Shown here piece by piece: positions 1-11,394 of a stretch of 64,000 bases of DNA (position 1 is the first letter of the stretch; every line of letters begins with the position of its first letter). The notes under the pieces were generated by a model that was not told the origin of the DNA, made no database searches, and saw only the letters and a list, made by a program, of their open reading frames with translations. The translations under genes and the position numbers were made by a program. Source of the DNA: Heterotrichella gracilis (taxonomy: Eukaryota > Sar > Xanthophyceae > Tribonematales > Xanthonemataceae); contig JAULBX010019854.1 in NCBI GenBank assembly GCA_032358255.1, positions 17,215 to 81,214 on the forward strand. Reading direction: 5' to 3'.

Positions 1-162
1 CAACTGAGATGTGAAAAGGTTGGACCCCGCATGGCATGCTCAAACTGCCGGTGCACTTCTGCAGGTGCAACTCGCTCAAAGGGAGTGACAGGGGCTGCCA
101 TGCCATCTGCCACATGCACCTATGCAGGCTGCAAGCAGGGCGCATGCATTTAAATTGATGCA

Positions 163-477
163 TTACCAATACCATCTGCTGAGCAACCCACCATTGTAAG
201 CTCGGATTCCTCCAGTTGATGCAGGCAGCTCAGTGAGACGCTCCTTTTGCCCACGCTCCTTCAATTTCTTCTGCTGCACCCCCTCCGCGCCTGTCAAGAG
301 TTTGGTGACTCCATAGGGCCCAGTCAGCACATGCAGAATCTCCTTGGTGGCCCATAGGGACCCCTGAATGCTGGCAATGCCCCACCCCAGCACCACAAGG
401 AATGCACCCAGGCTGTACTCAAAGATTGTGAAAGGGAGCAGGACTGTGTCAAAGATCAGCGCCGTAATTGACCGCAT
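163..477 (-). CDS. small hydrophobic protein of unknown function
   Basis: An open frame on the minus strand encodes about 104 residues from the ATG at 477. The N-terminal part (residues about 5-50) is strongly hydrophobic and could form one or two membrane segments. It is followed by a basic, charged stretch with KKLKERGQKER and a short tail ending RWYW. The frame stays open upstream to 660 but that extension starts with GTG and has a possible acceptor (CTACTGCAG) near 510, so an upstream coding exon cannot be excluded. I do not recognise a family. It lies next to the window edge with no informative neighbour. It could be a real small membrane protein or the last exons of a larger gene. Confidence 0.4.
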   Translation of the reverse strand: MRSITALIFDTVLLPFTIFEYSLGAFLVVLGWGIASIQGSLWATKEILHVLTGPYGVTKLLTGAEGVQQKKLKERGQKERLTELPASTGGIRAYNGGLLSRWYW

Positions 478-1950
478 CTTGAAAGCGATTTTGCAGCTGC
501 TGAAACTGCAGTAGACGGCGTCCAAAAGACAAGAAAGAGACGAGGTCAAGTTATCACAGTCCCACGGCACCGCTGCAAGAGGCCTCTGGCGCTCGTGTAA
601 ACCAACTATCTGCCAAGAGGGGTTGGCGGCCCTGGCAAAGGGTTTCGACTTGATAGCCACTCTAGTGGACTGAGATAACTTGCCCTTACCACCACCGGAA
701 ACCCTGAGCTATGTCCAAGTGACGCCGTCAAGGTGAACGCAACTGCGGTGTAAGGGTACAGCTTAGGCCCTTGCCGCAGAAAACTTGGCGTCGGCCTTGG
801 AGCCGTTTTGCGCGGTGACACTGACTACGTGTCGGAAACTTGCAACAGGTGTTCGTCTGGCTGTAAACTTTGCGCCTAAACGGGGCGTGCTCATACACTG
901 CGCACGTTCGTGAAGAGATGGATACAAACGCAAAACAGATTGCGGAGTTGCGAACCCACTAATAAGCCTAAGCCCTCTCGGAGATGCCCTTCCTCCTCCT
1001 TGATCGATCGCACGCTCCGAAAGGCAACCACCGAATAGCGGACACTTGCCATTCAGGTCCCTGGGAAAACTTTTCACGTGGACCCAGATGGCCTTGACTT
1101 TGTAGGGCACTGGTGCACACATGGCGCACATGCGCACGCACAAATCAGCTACCGTGGCAGCCCCCCTCCCTGTGGCAGCTGCATGGAAACCACGAGGAAG
1201 GAGCACTGGAGCAGCGCTGCACTGTACGGGACAACCCCGGGACGCGATTGGTCCACAATTAACGCAAGGCAACCGTTGCAACCGACCCTGGCCAAGGGCT
1301 TTATCAGTGTTGATGGGCACCCTATCTTGGGCATTGCCAAGTTGCTGTTACAGCAAGTGATCACCACCGTGGGGTTACTAGTGGCTTTAAACCAGACTGA
1401 GTGGCAGGTTGACGGTTGCAGCAAGGATATGCCAGAGGCTGTAGCCTAGGGTAAAGCTTATGCCACAGTGTGTTCAACATCACAACGGCATGACGTGTAG
1501 CATCATGCACTGCCGCAGAAGCATGCACTGCCATGCAGGACCGTAGGTTGCATGTTACAGAGATGTCTATTGTCGCATATGCCACATGTTCCCGCTGCCT
1601 CATTGACCTTGAGATGGAATGTCATGATGGTATGTGGCCCATGTTGCATTATTATTTGGTCACACTCGGGTCAGCGTGTCCCTCCACCTGGCCAATTTCT
1701 CAACCCACGCCCCCAACCTATGCACCCAAATCCCCGTGACTGCTGCCATGGCGCTCCAGGGCTGCTGCCACTCCTCCTCACCCACCACACCACGCTGCCC
1801 ACCGCCATACACCACCTTCCTTCTCTCAAACTTTGTGAGAGACGGAGAAAAGGTTCCACACAGCGATGTGCATGGCTGGCGCGTGGACTTAATGATGTCA
1901 GCCCTCGTCGGCATCACATGCCGCCAGCATCCCCTCCCACCACCACCACC
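478..1950. other. intergenic region with no convincing gene
   Basis: Short open frames occur on both strands, but none shows recognisable domains or a consistent splice model. The part from about 1680 to 1990 is C-rich and holds the 3' flank of the Dbp8 gene. Confidence 0.5.
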
Positions 1951-4900
1951 CTACACACCCACCGCACCGCCCTGCCCACCAGTGCCAGCACTGCCATACT
2001 TCTTTTTCCTCCTCACGTGCTTGGTGGACACCGCTTCTTGCTCAGCGATCCGCATGGATGCCGCGCGCCGCGCCGCATAGATCTTGGTGATGTTTTTTAG
2101 TGCCTCCCGCTCGTCCGCCTCGAATGCCGCCAGTTTGCCACCTGTCACCTCCTCGATGCTATGCAGCAGCTCGATGTCGTACTGCGTCACAAAGCTGAGC
2201 GCCCAGCCCTGGAGGGGTGCGGTTTTAGGGTTAGTGGGGAGGGATACATGGTGTGCCAAAGCTAGCTGATCCAGCTGTATTGTTGGAAAATATTTCAATA
2301 TAGTCTTGTAGCAGAAATAGTAGGGTGGGTTGTAATTTCAGGTTTAGTGGGGAAGGGTACATGGTGTGCCACAGCAGGGCTAGGCGATGCTGTACCAGGC
2401 TGGCTGCTGATGTGGCTGTAGTGCTGGAATGCATTGACTTCCTTTCTAATGACTACTATGCATGCTGCAAGATATTTTGATGAAAATTTTCTGCTATTTG
2501 AACAAATATGTAACAACGTTCTAGATAATCAAAGGCTAAGACCCTTCACACGGCATGAAGACAAACCAGCATTGGCACTCCGTACCTGACAACAGTTTTA
2601 CATCTCCAACAAGAGAATTATATATGGTAAATCAACAGCCCCATTTGTCCTAAAATTCGATTGGCCCATATGCTCAGCTATTCGGCAGCTCACCTTCCTG
2701 CCAGCACGCGCGGTTCTCCCCACTCGGTGCACGTAGTCTCTGGGCGCGATCGGCAGATCAAAATTGAGCACCAAATCCACTGTGGGTATGTCCAGCCCTC
2801 TGGCCGCCACATCAGTGGCCAGCAGGATTGGCACCAACCCTGATTTGAACTTGTGCAGTGCCGCCGTGCGCATGGATTGTGGCTGGTGGCTGTGCAGCGC
2901 TGTGCAGGAGATCTCCAGCTCATCCAACAGCACGCTCATCAGATGGCAGCCCTGGGGCAAACAATAATAATGTTAGGCTGATGCCAGTGCTCCTTGCTAT
3001 GTACCAAAAAGTCTAAATACTTTTCAGAATTATTCAGACATAACATGGGGCTGAATGTCAGCAATTGCTGTCTGTGTGCACGCAACACTGCAATTATCAA
3101 GACATAATTGCGTGTAAATGAAACACTCAAGAAAGCAAATTACATGAACATAAGGATGAGCAGAATCGGTGCGGATGGCTGTCCAAGTAATGACGCGCCT
3201 TGACATCAGCAGCAGCGCATGTGGGCCACTGTCTTCGCCCTCACCTTGCACGTCGACATGAAGATGATGGCTGATCGCACTTTGAGCTCCTCCAGAGTCT
3301 GCAGCAGGTGGTACAAATACACCTCCTTCACCTTGGCGGGGATGAACAGGTACTGCTGCTTCACACCAGCTGCGGTCTCCAGGCCAGCGTAGGCCTGGAA
3401 GTGGTACGCATCCTTGAGGGAAGCCTGCGCAGCAGTGCATTGCATATAAAGGTACACAACCCACGTACAAAATATGCATTGCCATTGTAACATCTCCTAA
3501 GTACAGTACGCTGGGCCAGGCAAGGCCACGGCAGGTCAGGTACATGGGCTTTGCACCATTGTTGTGGTTTTACTGCTTGAAGAAGTGATCTTCTTGTTCA
3601 GTACTGACTGTGCCGCATGGCCCACCCACCTGCCGCAGCGCCTGGATCGGCGTGGTCATTGTCGCGCTGAACAGCAGCGTCTGCCGCTGGGCTGGCAGCG
3701 CCTGCAGTATGGTGCGCAGCTCGTCCTCAAAGCTTGGCTCCAGCAGCCTGTCTGCCTCGTCCAGCACCAGAAAGCGGGTGTGCTTGAAGGCAGGCACCAG
3801 GTCAGACTCGTTGTCAAGAATGTCCTGCAGGGGTGGGCGGGGCTCGGTTATGAAATAAATTTTCCTTATTTTATTAATTAACGCCCTGTAAATTTATGAG
3901 ACGATACAGATTTTCAGGTCTAATTGCATTACTGACTTGAGATGATGTTCAGGTGCAGAATGGGTGATACCACTACGGATTATTTTTAAATGTTGCCATG
4001 GAGTGTTTGATTGTAATGCTGATGCCCTGGGTCGCCACCCACCTTGAGCCTACCGGGCGTTGCCACCACCACATGAGGCCGCTTCATGAGCGCCTTGGCC
4101 TGGGTCTGAAGGTCCATGCCGCCGATAATCACGCAATCCTGCACATGGGCCACATGTAACAGCAAGATCCACCCTCATGTGCCCCACATGGTGCACCCAC
4201 ATGGGCAGTGCATCTGTGCACATGCTGCATGCTGGGGACATTGTAATTGATTGCATGCAAGTTTGATGCGTTCCTGGTTGTCAAACCAAGTGCACAGCCG
4301 CCGTTGACAGGTATACGTTTTTGCATTGTAACATTTCCAAAGCAGAATTTGGCTAACATGCTGATAGCAGCTGCATGTGGCATACATCCCCCACTCAGGA
4401 CATCATGCTGCATCACACGGTGACATGGCTGTGCATGTGCGTTGTGCGACATGAGCTGACGGTGTGTGTATTGTCCTTTGGCTGATTGATGCGTACCTTG
4501 AGCGCCATGCCTGCGCCAAGTGCTTTGAATTGGTCAGCCAGTTGGAATGCAAGCTCCCTGCGCACCAGTGGCACATGCACCTCAGCAATGGCAAGCCAAG
4601 AAATTTGGCTGACATGCATCGCCGGACCACAAAAGTAACAACAAATCAGCACCTGCGCCATGGAAGCGCAACAGTGGTTGCCGCGGCATGTGCGCATGGG
4701 TGTTTATGCTTGCTGAACACCTTCCTGGGTCCGCTGAATGCCATCAATGTGCAGGGGTTGAGACTGGAAGTTGTGACGATTTGCACAGCACACATCCTGC
4801 TCAGCTTTCAAAGCCAGGCCATTTATGCTACAGCCTTGGCCCAACTGCCTGAGCCCCCGCCACTGGTTGCCCATACCCCAAGCGTGCCACCCACCCACCT

Positions 4901-5641
4901 GGTTGGGGTAAGCACCAGTGCGTACACTCCGAAAGGATCCTTTGCCAACTTCTGCAGGATGGGCAACGCAAAGGCGGCTGTCTTGCCACTACCGGTGTGC
5001 GCAGTTCCGATTACATCCCTGCCCGCCAGAATGGCAGGGATGCACCCTCGCTGGACCTCTGTAGGCTGGACCATACCCAGGGAGTGGCACACCTGCACAT
5101 TTATGCGCTGGTCATGGCCTGGGTACGACCGTGTGGCGTGCGATTGCAGGGCAGGTTGTCTAGCGGGGTCATGACAGGGGGCTCAGCTATTTGCATGCAT
5201 ATGGTCACCAACTGCAATTGTTGAAAAGCAGGCTGCCGCACCCCTGGAAGCAAAAGATAGACACCTTCACATGTTCAGCAGTACCTGTACAGGCCAAAAG
5301 CTGCATACAACCAGTGCACCCGCTCTCACCTTGTCGAGCCACTCTGACAGGCCTAGCTCTCGGAAGGACCGCGCCTCAGGAGCCTTCTCCACGAGCTCAC
5401 TGATAACCGTGTGTTCCTCTTGGGCTTCAGGCTCCGCTTGCCCGTTTTGGTGGCTGACTTGCTCCTGGTTGGGTTCGGAATGGTCTGCTGCTGCCCCACT
5501 CGTTTGCCGGACGACGACATGCTCTGTAGCGGTCTCTGGGACGGAAGACTTCCGCTTCTTGTTCTTCTTGCGCGAAGAAGACGTAAATAGTGAGAACCCT
5601 TCGTCAACGACGCCCTCGTCTAGTGTGCCACCGCCGTCCAT
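1951..5641 (-). CDS. DBP8: DEAD-box RNA helicase, Dbp8/DDX49 type
   Basis: This is an ATP-dependent RNA helicase of the Dbp8/DDX49 group, which acts in nucleolar 40S ribosome assembly and 18S rRNA maturation. All helicase motifs are visible across about nine exons: Q motif ([10 protein letters not shown]), I (AHTGSGKT), Ia (PTRELA), Ib (ATPGRL), II ([10 protein letters not shown]), III (SAT), IV (IIFMST), V ([12 protein letters not shown]) and VI ([11 protein letters not shown]). A lysine-rich, low-complexity N-terminal extension of about 100 residues precedes the core, and the tail is basic ([10 protein letters not shown]). The ATG at 5641 ([10 protein letters not shown]) is chosen as start; an in-frame ATG at 5719 is less likely. 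Exon 1 ends at 5330 and exon 2 covers about 4899-5090. The gene is divergent from the PRC-barrel/WW gene. Family assignment is firm; Dbp8 rather than another DEAD-box group rests on the core and on the short C-terminal region ([20 protein letters not shown]). Confidence 0.88.
2226..2375. repeat. direct repeat in Dbp8 intron
   Basis: Two copies of a roughly 33-bp segment (core ACATGGTGTGCCA) lie about 113 bp apart, at about 2229-2262 and 2342-2375. They lie in the last introns of the helicase gene. Confidence 0.7.
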
Positions 5642-6307
5642 CTTGTGAAAGTATAGCGAGGGAAGGCGGCGATGCAATGTGCTGGGCGAATTGCTACTGC
5701 TTGCAGCCACTACAAACAAAGCTGCCGAGCTTTTCGACTAACACTGTTACGCAGTCTGGGTTGCTAGTAGCTCTGTTAAGCTCGCAGTCGTGGGTCTTTT
5801 AACTGCACTTGACAATAGAGTGGCTGGCATGGGAGTAGCAACTTTTTTAGCGGCAGTTTGTGAGCAGGTAATATTGTTGAGGGATATACAGAGGCAGATA
5901 CACTTGTTTCCATGCACGTTGTTCACTGACTGTTCCTAGTACGCACACTGGCTGTTAACTCTAGTGGGTTGTTTTTGTATTGCCAACTTTTGCATGCATG
6001 CATATACGCAACTGGTGAAGGACTTGACTCCAAGTGGGCCGAACCTGACTCCACTAGTTCCAAAATCTTACCATTTTGTGTATCAAGCACAAGCATTTAT
6101 TTGGTGTGACAGTGGAGTCCGCATATGTATTGGCGATTGCAGGGCTGGTGAAGTGGGAACACTAAACACTAAGTCACTTTGCAAGGAGTTATGTGTATGT
6201 GGGGATTCCGCTCAAGCTAGGCTTACCCCAGTTGTATTTTGTATCCGGTGAGCCTTGCGCACCCTGAAGCGAACTTCGCATGACAGAGCATTAGGCAAGT
6301 AGCACCA
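5642..6307. promoter_or_regulatory. divergent intergenic region between Dbp8 and PRC-barrel/WW genes
   Basis: These 666 bp separate two start codons facing away from each other, so promoters of both genes should lie here. It contains TGCATGCATGC near 5992. I see no clear TATA box or other element. Confidence 0.5.
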
Positions 6308-9300
6308 ATGGGGCAACTCGGGAACCCCAGCCACACCCCAGCCACACATGGCTGTCTCAGCACTGGGCAGCTTCGTATACAGCTGGCACTGTCAGTGTCA
6401 GCTGCAGCCCATAGGGACTCGCAGGTGCTGCAGCGCTTGGCCAACAGAAAGTCACCTCTACTGCACCGCCAGCCTGGGTTGCTCACATGGCAACGCAGGC
6501 CTCAAAAGCGGTGCATTGCGCGTGCCGCAAGTGTGGAGAGCACCCTTGACGAAGGTATGTGCACGCGGGGCTCTGATGCAAGCATGTAAAACACATCCGC
6601 TCCGTGGCCGGTGGACGGAATTGCCCAATCGTGTAATTTATATATTGTATTGTCGGGACATGGTCGCATTGTACAGCGGTTGTTTTTGTACAGCGGCAAT
6701 TGTTAATCCATTAATGTGAGGTTCTATCCCAGTCCTTTATTGAGTGTCCTAAGCTCAACGTGCCAAAAATTCAACACCCCCATGAGACCACGTACTGTGC
6801 GAGCTTGCTCCCTTGGTATGGCATATTGCAAGGTGCGGGAGTGACAATTGCGGCTGCTGTGATGTGCAGTGGTATCCATGGTGGAGCTGCCCAAAGACCC
6901 TACAGGGTTCCAGGTGATCGACCGGCACAAAGCAGAGATGGTGGGCACGGTGCAGCAGGTAGGGGTTGCCACCCACTTGGGCTTGCCACAGGCATTCCAG
7001 TGCACAACCTGCTGCAATCTGTGCAATCTGCTGCACATCATCTTCTGCAATCTGCTGCAATCTGCTGCCTGCCTGTCATGCATCCTTGATGCCCTAGCTA
7101 AGGTATCCTCGGATGATGTCACAGCCACATTGGATTCGCAGTCACATATTCATCGGCCATTTCTATCTGTGTCCACCGGGTCGGACCCCACAGGGATGCT
7201 GTTGGAATGACTGGGGATCTGCTTTTCCAGGTTGTGTATTTTTCCGAGGACGGCTCCCAGAACCCACTCCTGCTGGTCACTAAGCGGGCGCAGCTGACCG
7301 GCAGCCAGCAGATTGATGTGGAGGAGCACAAGATCCCGTATGTGCCGCAGCTGGTGGAGCGGGTTGATGTGGCCAACCGGATACTGTACTACTGCATCCC
7401 CGAGGGGCTGTTGGAGCTGGGCAGGAGGAGGCTGCTCATTGATTACCTAAGGTGCATGCACGAAAACTGAAGAAGTCGAATTTATAGCAGATGTAGGATT
7501 TTAGTCGAAAACAAAAATAAATTGATTTTTAAATTTTGTTAATACAAAAGAATTCACACTTTTAAAAATTAATTGTTCCAGCCATATCAGCGGCCTGCCC
7601 TAGATGCATTGCACATGCCAGCCCAATTTTGCATTGCTTGCACTATTTCTTTGCCTTCTGTGAATGAGCGTTTGTGCATGCACTGCCTGCGATGCGGTCA
7701 GCGCCTCACATGTAGTGATTCCCTTCCTAGAGTGCGTGTCTGAGCGCATTACTGACCGGCAGCTAAAAACCCTAACGCAGGGTTGCCATTGAGCGCCACG
7801 CGCAGCCCGCCACCAGCCGCGTTGCACGGGCCGCAGGCGTGAAGACCATGCCCTCCCGCGCCCAGCTGATAGCGGCAGGAAGGCAGGATCTGGTGGAGCA
7901 CGTGGCGTCAGCCGGGGGCTTCATGCAGGTGGGTGTTGATGATGTGGTGGTGGTGGTGGGTGGTGGGCGGTTTGTAGGGGTTAATTGTTGTGGGTTGAGG
8001 GTGATCACTAAGTGAGTGAGCACTAAAGGTGAGGTGGTGCAATCCTTTGGCGATTACATGTGCTTTAAATAATTGCTGATTGTTGGCAGGCATTCAACAA
8101 GTTTTTATGCATCTGTTGATCAGTTGTTGCAGGTGGCACATGAGCTGGGAGTGCGGTCCCTTCGGCGACTTGCGGGGTTTATTTGAATGCGGGGTTCATT
8201 TGAATGAATGGTTCATGATTAGTCATTCAATGATTGTGCTGTATACATAGACGCAAATTATCTTGAAGTAAATTTATCTGCAGGTGGCACATGAGCTGGG
8301 TCTGCGTTCCCTTCGGCGACCAGCGGGTTACTGGCACGATCCATCCAACCTGGATTTGGAGCTATCCATATTCGTGTCCGCACACTGGTCGACCTTAGTG
8401 GACACCGACAGCGACGAGGAGTATTATTACAACCAGATAACGGGGAGGACGACCTGGGACCCGCCCAACATGCCGCAGCGCATCGAGGTGGATGACCAGG
8501 GCACGTTCATGATCATTGAAAACGAGGAGGACAGGGTCATGCCCCCCAGGAGCAAGCTGTTTGCAGGTTCGTGCGGACTGCAGCGGGCTTTGCATCAATA
8601 TTCTGTTCTTCAGGTGTTCTGAAGACCCGCCTTGCACCTGCTGATAATATGCCCTCCTCACCCCCCCACATCAACCCCATGCTTACCCCCAAGTCTTCCC
8701 TGCAAAACCCTGTCCTGCCAAGACTGGAGCAAACTTTGTCCTCAAGAGATCTTGTCCCAGTCGAGTAATTTTGCTGCAAAAGCCAGCAATTGCTGTTCCC
8801 TTGGCTAAACCTTGCCTAGAATGTGGCTAGTTTGGCCGCCAAACCTTGACCAAACTATTGTCCTTTCCACCATCAGCTGGGCGCTACGACCTCCACACCG
8901 CCATCTTGACACACGGGGGGTACCGGGAGACTGCTGAGGCCCTGGGCAGAAGGATGCTGTGGCCCTACGGGAAGAGGATCCCCAAAAACCGCCTCCCTGC
9001 AGCCCTGCGCACCTTCATAAGCCAGCAGGGGCTGGATGAAGAGGAGCTGCCCACTGATAAGATGCTGTATGAGCTGGAGAGGGGGGATCTGGTGGAGGTG
9101 GGTACACCTTTTGCAGTCTTTTTGCTAAGCATTGTGGTGAAATGTGCGTATTATTGACAACAGCACAGTCCAACCTCAAGAAGATGGTCAGTGTAAACCC
9201 TAAACCCTAAACAGGTCTCAAAGAGCGTTGGTGCGGGTGATCATGGTCCATGCCTTGGTTCATGAACACACACTTAAGCCGAAGTGCACAGGCAGTGCAT

Positions 9301-9902
9301 CTACACCACCAAACCAGGCAAGGCTCGCATTTTGCCACAAATGCGGTGTGGAGCGACCCCACTGGTGTGCGCCGTTTGCAGGCCATTCAGCGATGCGGTG
9401 GGCGCAATGCAGTGGCGGCTGCCATGGGACTGCGCACGCCCAGGCGACAGCGCCACATGTGGCGGGATGTGGACTCTGTGGTGGCAGAGATGCGCAAGTT
9501 CCTCAGGGAGCGCACTGGGTCTGCTCCCCAGGCGGGCTGGCAGCTGCCCACGCATGCAGACCTCATACAGGCAGGGCGCATGGACCTGCGATACGCGCTG
9601 CAGGTGAGGGGGTTGGCTGGGTGTAGGTACCTTGGGGTTGCCATGCATTTGTTTAGAGTAAGGCGCCTGCTCATTTTGAACATTAAAAAGATGACATCCA
9701 GATGCATTGGATTACATCTTGTAAATCATGTAAAATGTATGCACACTTGGTAATAATTATTGTGAATTTTGCGCAGATGCATGGATCCCGAAAGGTTGCT
9801 GACCTTATGGGCATGACGATAAGCAGCAAAGGAGCGCACAACAGGGGGAAGGGGCTGTCGCAGGAGAGGCCACATGGAGAGCAAGAAACTGCACATGTTT
9901 AG
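6308..9902 (+). CDS. plastid RimM-type PRC-barrel protein with helical repeats and a WW domain
   Basis: Eight exons (6308-6554, 6870-6958, 7231-7451, 7781-7928, 8284-8566, 8877-9097, 9382-9603, 9777-9902) join in frame to 518 residues. Residues 1-75 look like a transit peptide (Arg/Ser-rich, ending CIARAAS). Residues about 88-175 match the PRC-barrel half of the ribosome maturation factor RimM: GFQVIDRHKAEMVGTV, then IPYVPQLVERVDV and PEGLLEL. The rest carries four copies of a module of the type AGR-x-DL-x2-AI-x3-GG-x3-VA-x2-LG. A WW domain lies at about 268-297 (first Trp in AHWSTLVD, second in TTWDPP, 23 residues apart). The N-terminal RimM domain proper is absent. RimM helps assemble the small ribosomal subunit, so a role in plastid 30S assembly is a reasonable inference, not shown. 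The domain order is unlike any protein I know. Confidence 0.8.
7008..7074 (+). repeat. short tandem repeats in PRC-barrel/WW intron
   Basis: Several imperfect copies of CTGCAATCTG sit in the intron between exons 2 and 3. Confidence 0.75.
8131..8186 (+). repeat. duplicated splice acceptor and partial exon (truncated copy of exon 5 start)
   Basis: The sequence from 8131 repeats the acceptor and first 40 or so bases of exon 5 (acceptor at 8282-8283, exon from 8284). Both read VAHELG-x-RSLRR in frame. The upstream copy runs into TGA at 8184-8186 after LAGFI, so use of this acceptor would end the protein early. Confidence 0.85.
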
Positions 9903-11394
9903 CTGGTACTAGTCTGCCATTGGAATGTGTCCACCCTGCTTCTACACTATCTGGTACATGTATCTTTAGGAATATTTGGGCAACCGCTGGCTGGAAATGT
10001 TAGGGCAGAGGCCGCCTTTTTCCTGCAATCTCAGGCAAGCCCTGTATATTTATTTCCAGCCGCATCTCTTGGCCTGCCACTCACATGGGCTTATGCCTGG
10101 ATCCGATAGTATCATGCTGCTCAATTATTTGCCTGGGCCCATTAATGCAGCGATAATCGTTTTGGAAATTATTTTGGACCTGTTAAGGTCATTGTTGAGG
10201 GTTGTCTGCTATACTTCGTCATCAGCCAATGTTCAAGGCCAACTGTTCCAATTACTGTATGTTGTAGCAATTCTCGCAACGTATTGCCAGCCACTTGAGT
10301 CAACAAGCGATGAGCGTTTCATTTTTGCTATACCAGCTAATGGCATAGCTAGCACCCAGCTGCCGTAACGGTTGCAAATAAATCCATGAATATTTAACTT
10401 TACAACCAAACGGTAGACTGTAGCAGTGTCCCATTGGGCTGCACCATCTGTTCTTACACATGCTGTTATAGCTTGTATCAGTCCGTCATTGACAAAGTCA
10501 ACATTCAAATTGGCCGCAATTGGATGGTGTTACCAGACTGAGTGACAACTCCAGAGTCAAATTGTACAATGCCTGCAACGCAAATTTTGCAACAATCGCA
10601 TTAATAATTGCCGTCAAACTTTTGATCAAATGGAATTCGTCGTCAACGCTCTCGCAATCTAAATCATTATGCCTCAGGTTCCAAGAACCGAGAACATCCA
10701 AATACATCCTGTGTACATCAAATCCTACCACGTCACGCGCATGTGGACAGTACTATACTTCAAGTGGCACGTGCACGTTCAACAATACCGATCACAATAC
10801 AGGTGTGGTACCCGAAGATAGGCGTAGCCACTCACAATTGTCCTGAAGCACTGCTCACTACCAGTCGTCAGCCAAAAGCTGCTGCAGCTGATTCATGTGA
10901 ACATCCAAATGCAAAAGAAACCTGCCCTACATGAGGACGCTGTTAAGCTGTGCAGGAAGTGATATGAATTTATGCCTAGCAAGCTCCATTGTCGACTACC
11001 CCCCCCTTGTACAAAAGCAACTGGTGCAATCAGTGCTGCGTATACTGCAGCACATCTACTCTACAGCACATATACAGCAACTTGTAACAAGAAACAATGC
11101 TAACGTGAGACAAAAGAAACAGGAACACTGCATCGCCAGGATGTCTATCCATGTCAAGTTTGGCCAGCTACACATAATTCAGCAATGCCAAACAAATGTT
11201 TCACCCACCCAAAAGTCACCAACACCAACATGCAAATGATAAGCCACATTCCCCTCTGGAGCTGTTGCGTCACTGCAACTCCAACCACTGCACCATCTCA
11301 GCCACTCTCCTTCCCTCCAACGTGCACCATTGCCCTGTTAATTGCCCACCAGCATACCCATCCACCGTCACCGTCACACAGGTCCTGGCATGCT
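9903..11394. other. convergent intergenic region, relatively AT-rich
   Basis: This lies between the 3' ends of the PRC-barrel/WW gene and the VTT gene. Two overlapping minus-strand frames (10233-10508 and 10498-10731) look faintly coding but are out of frame with each other and have no recognised domain. Nothing else supportable was seen. Confidence 0.5.

Noticed and set aside
4464-5174. 236-codon plus-strand frame
   Set aside because: It is antisense to helicase exons and introns, with no domain.
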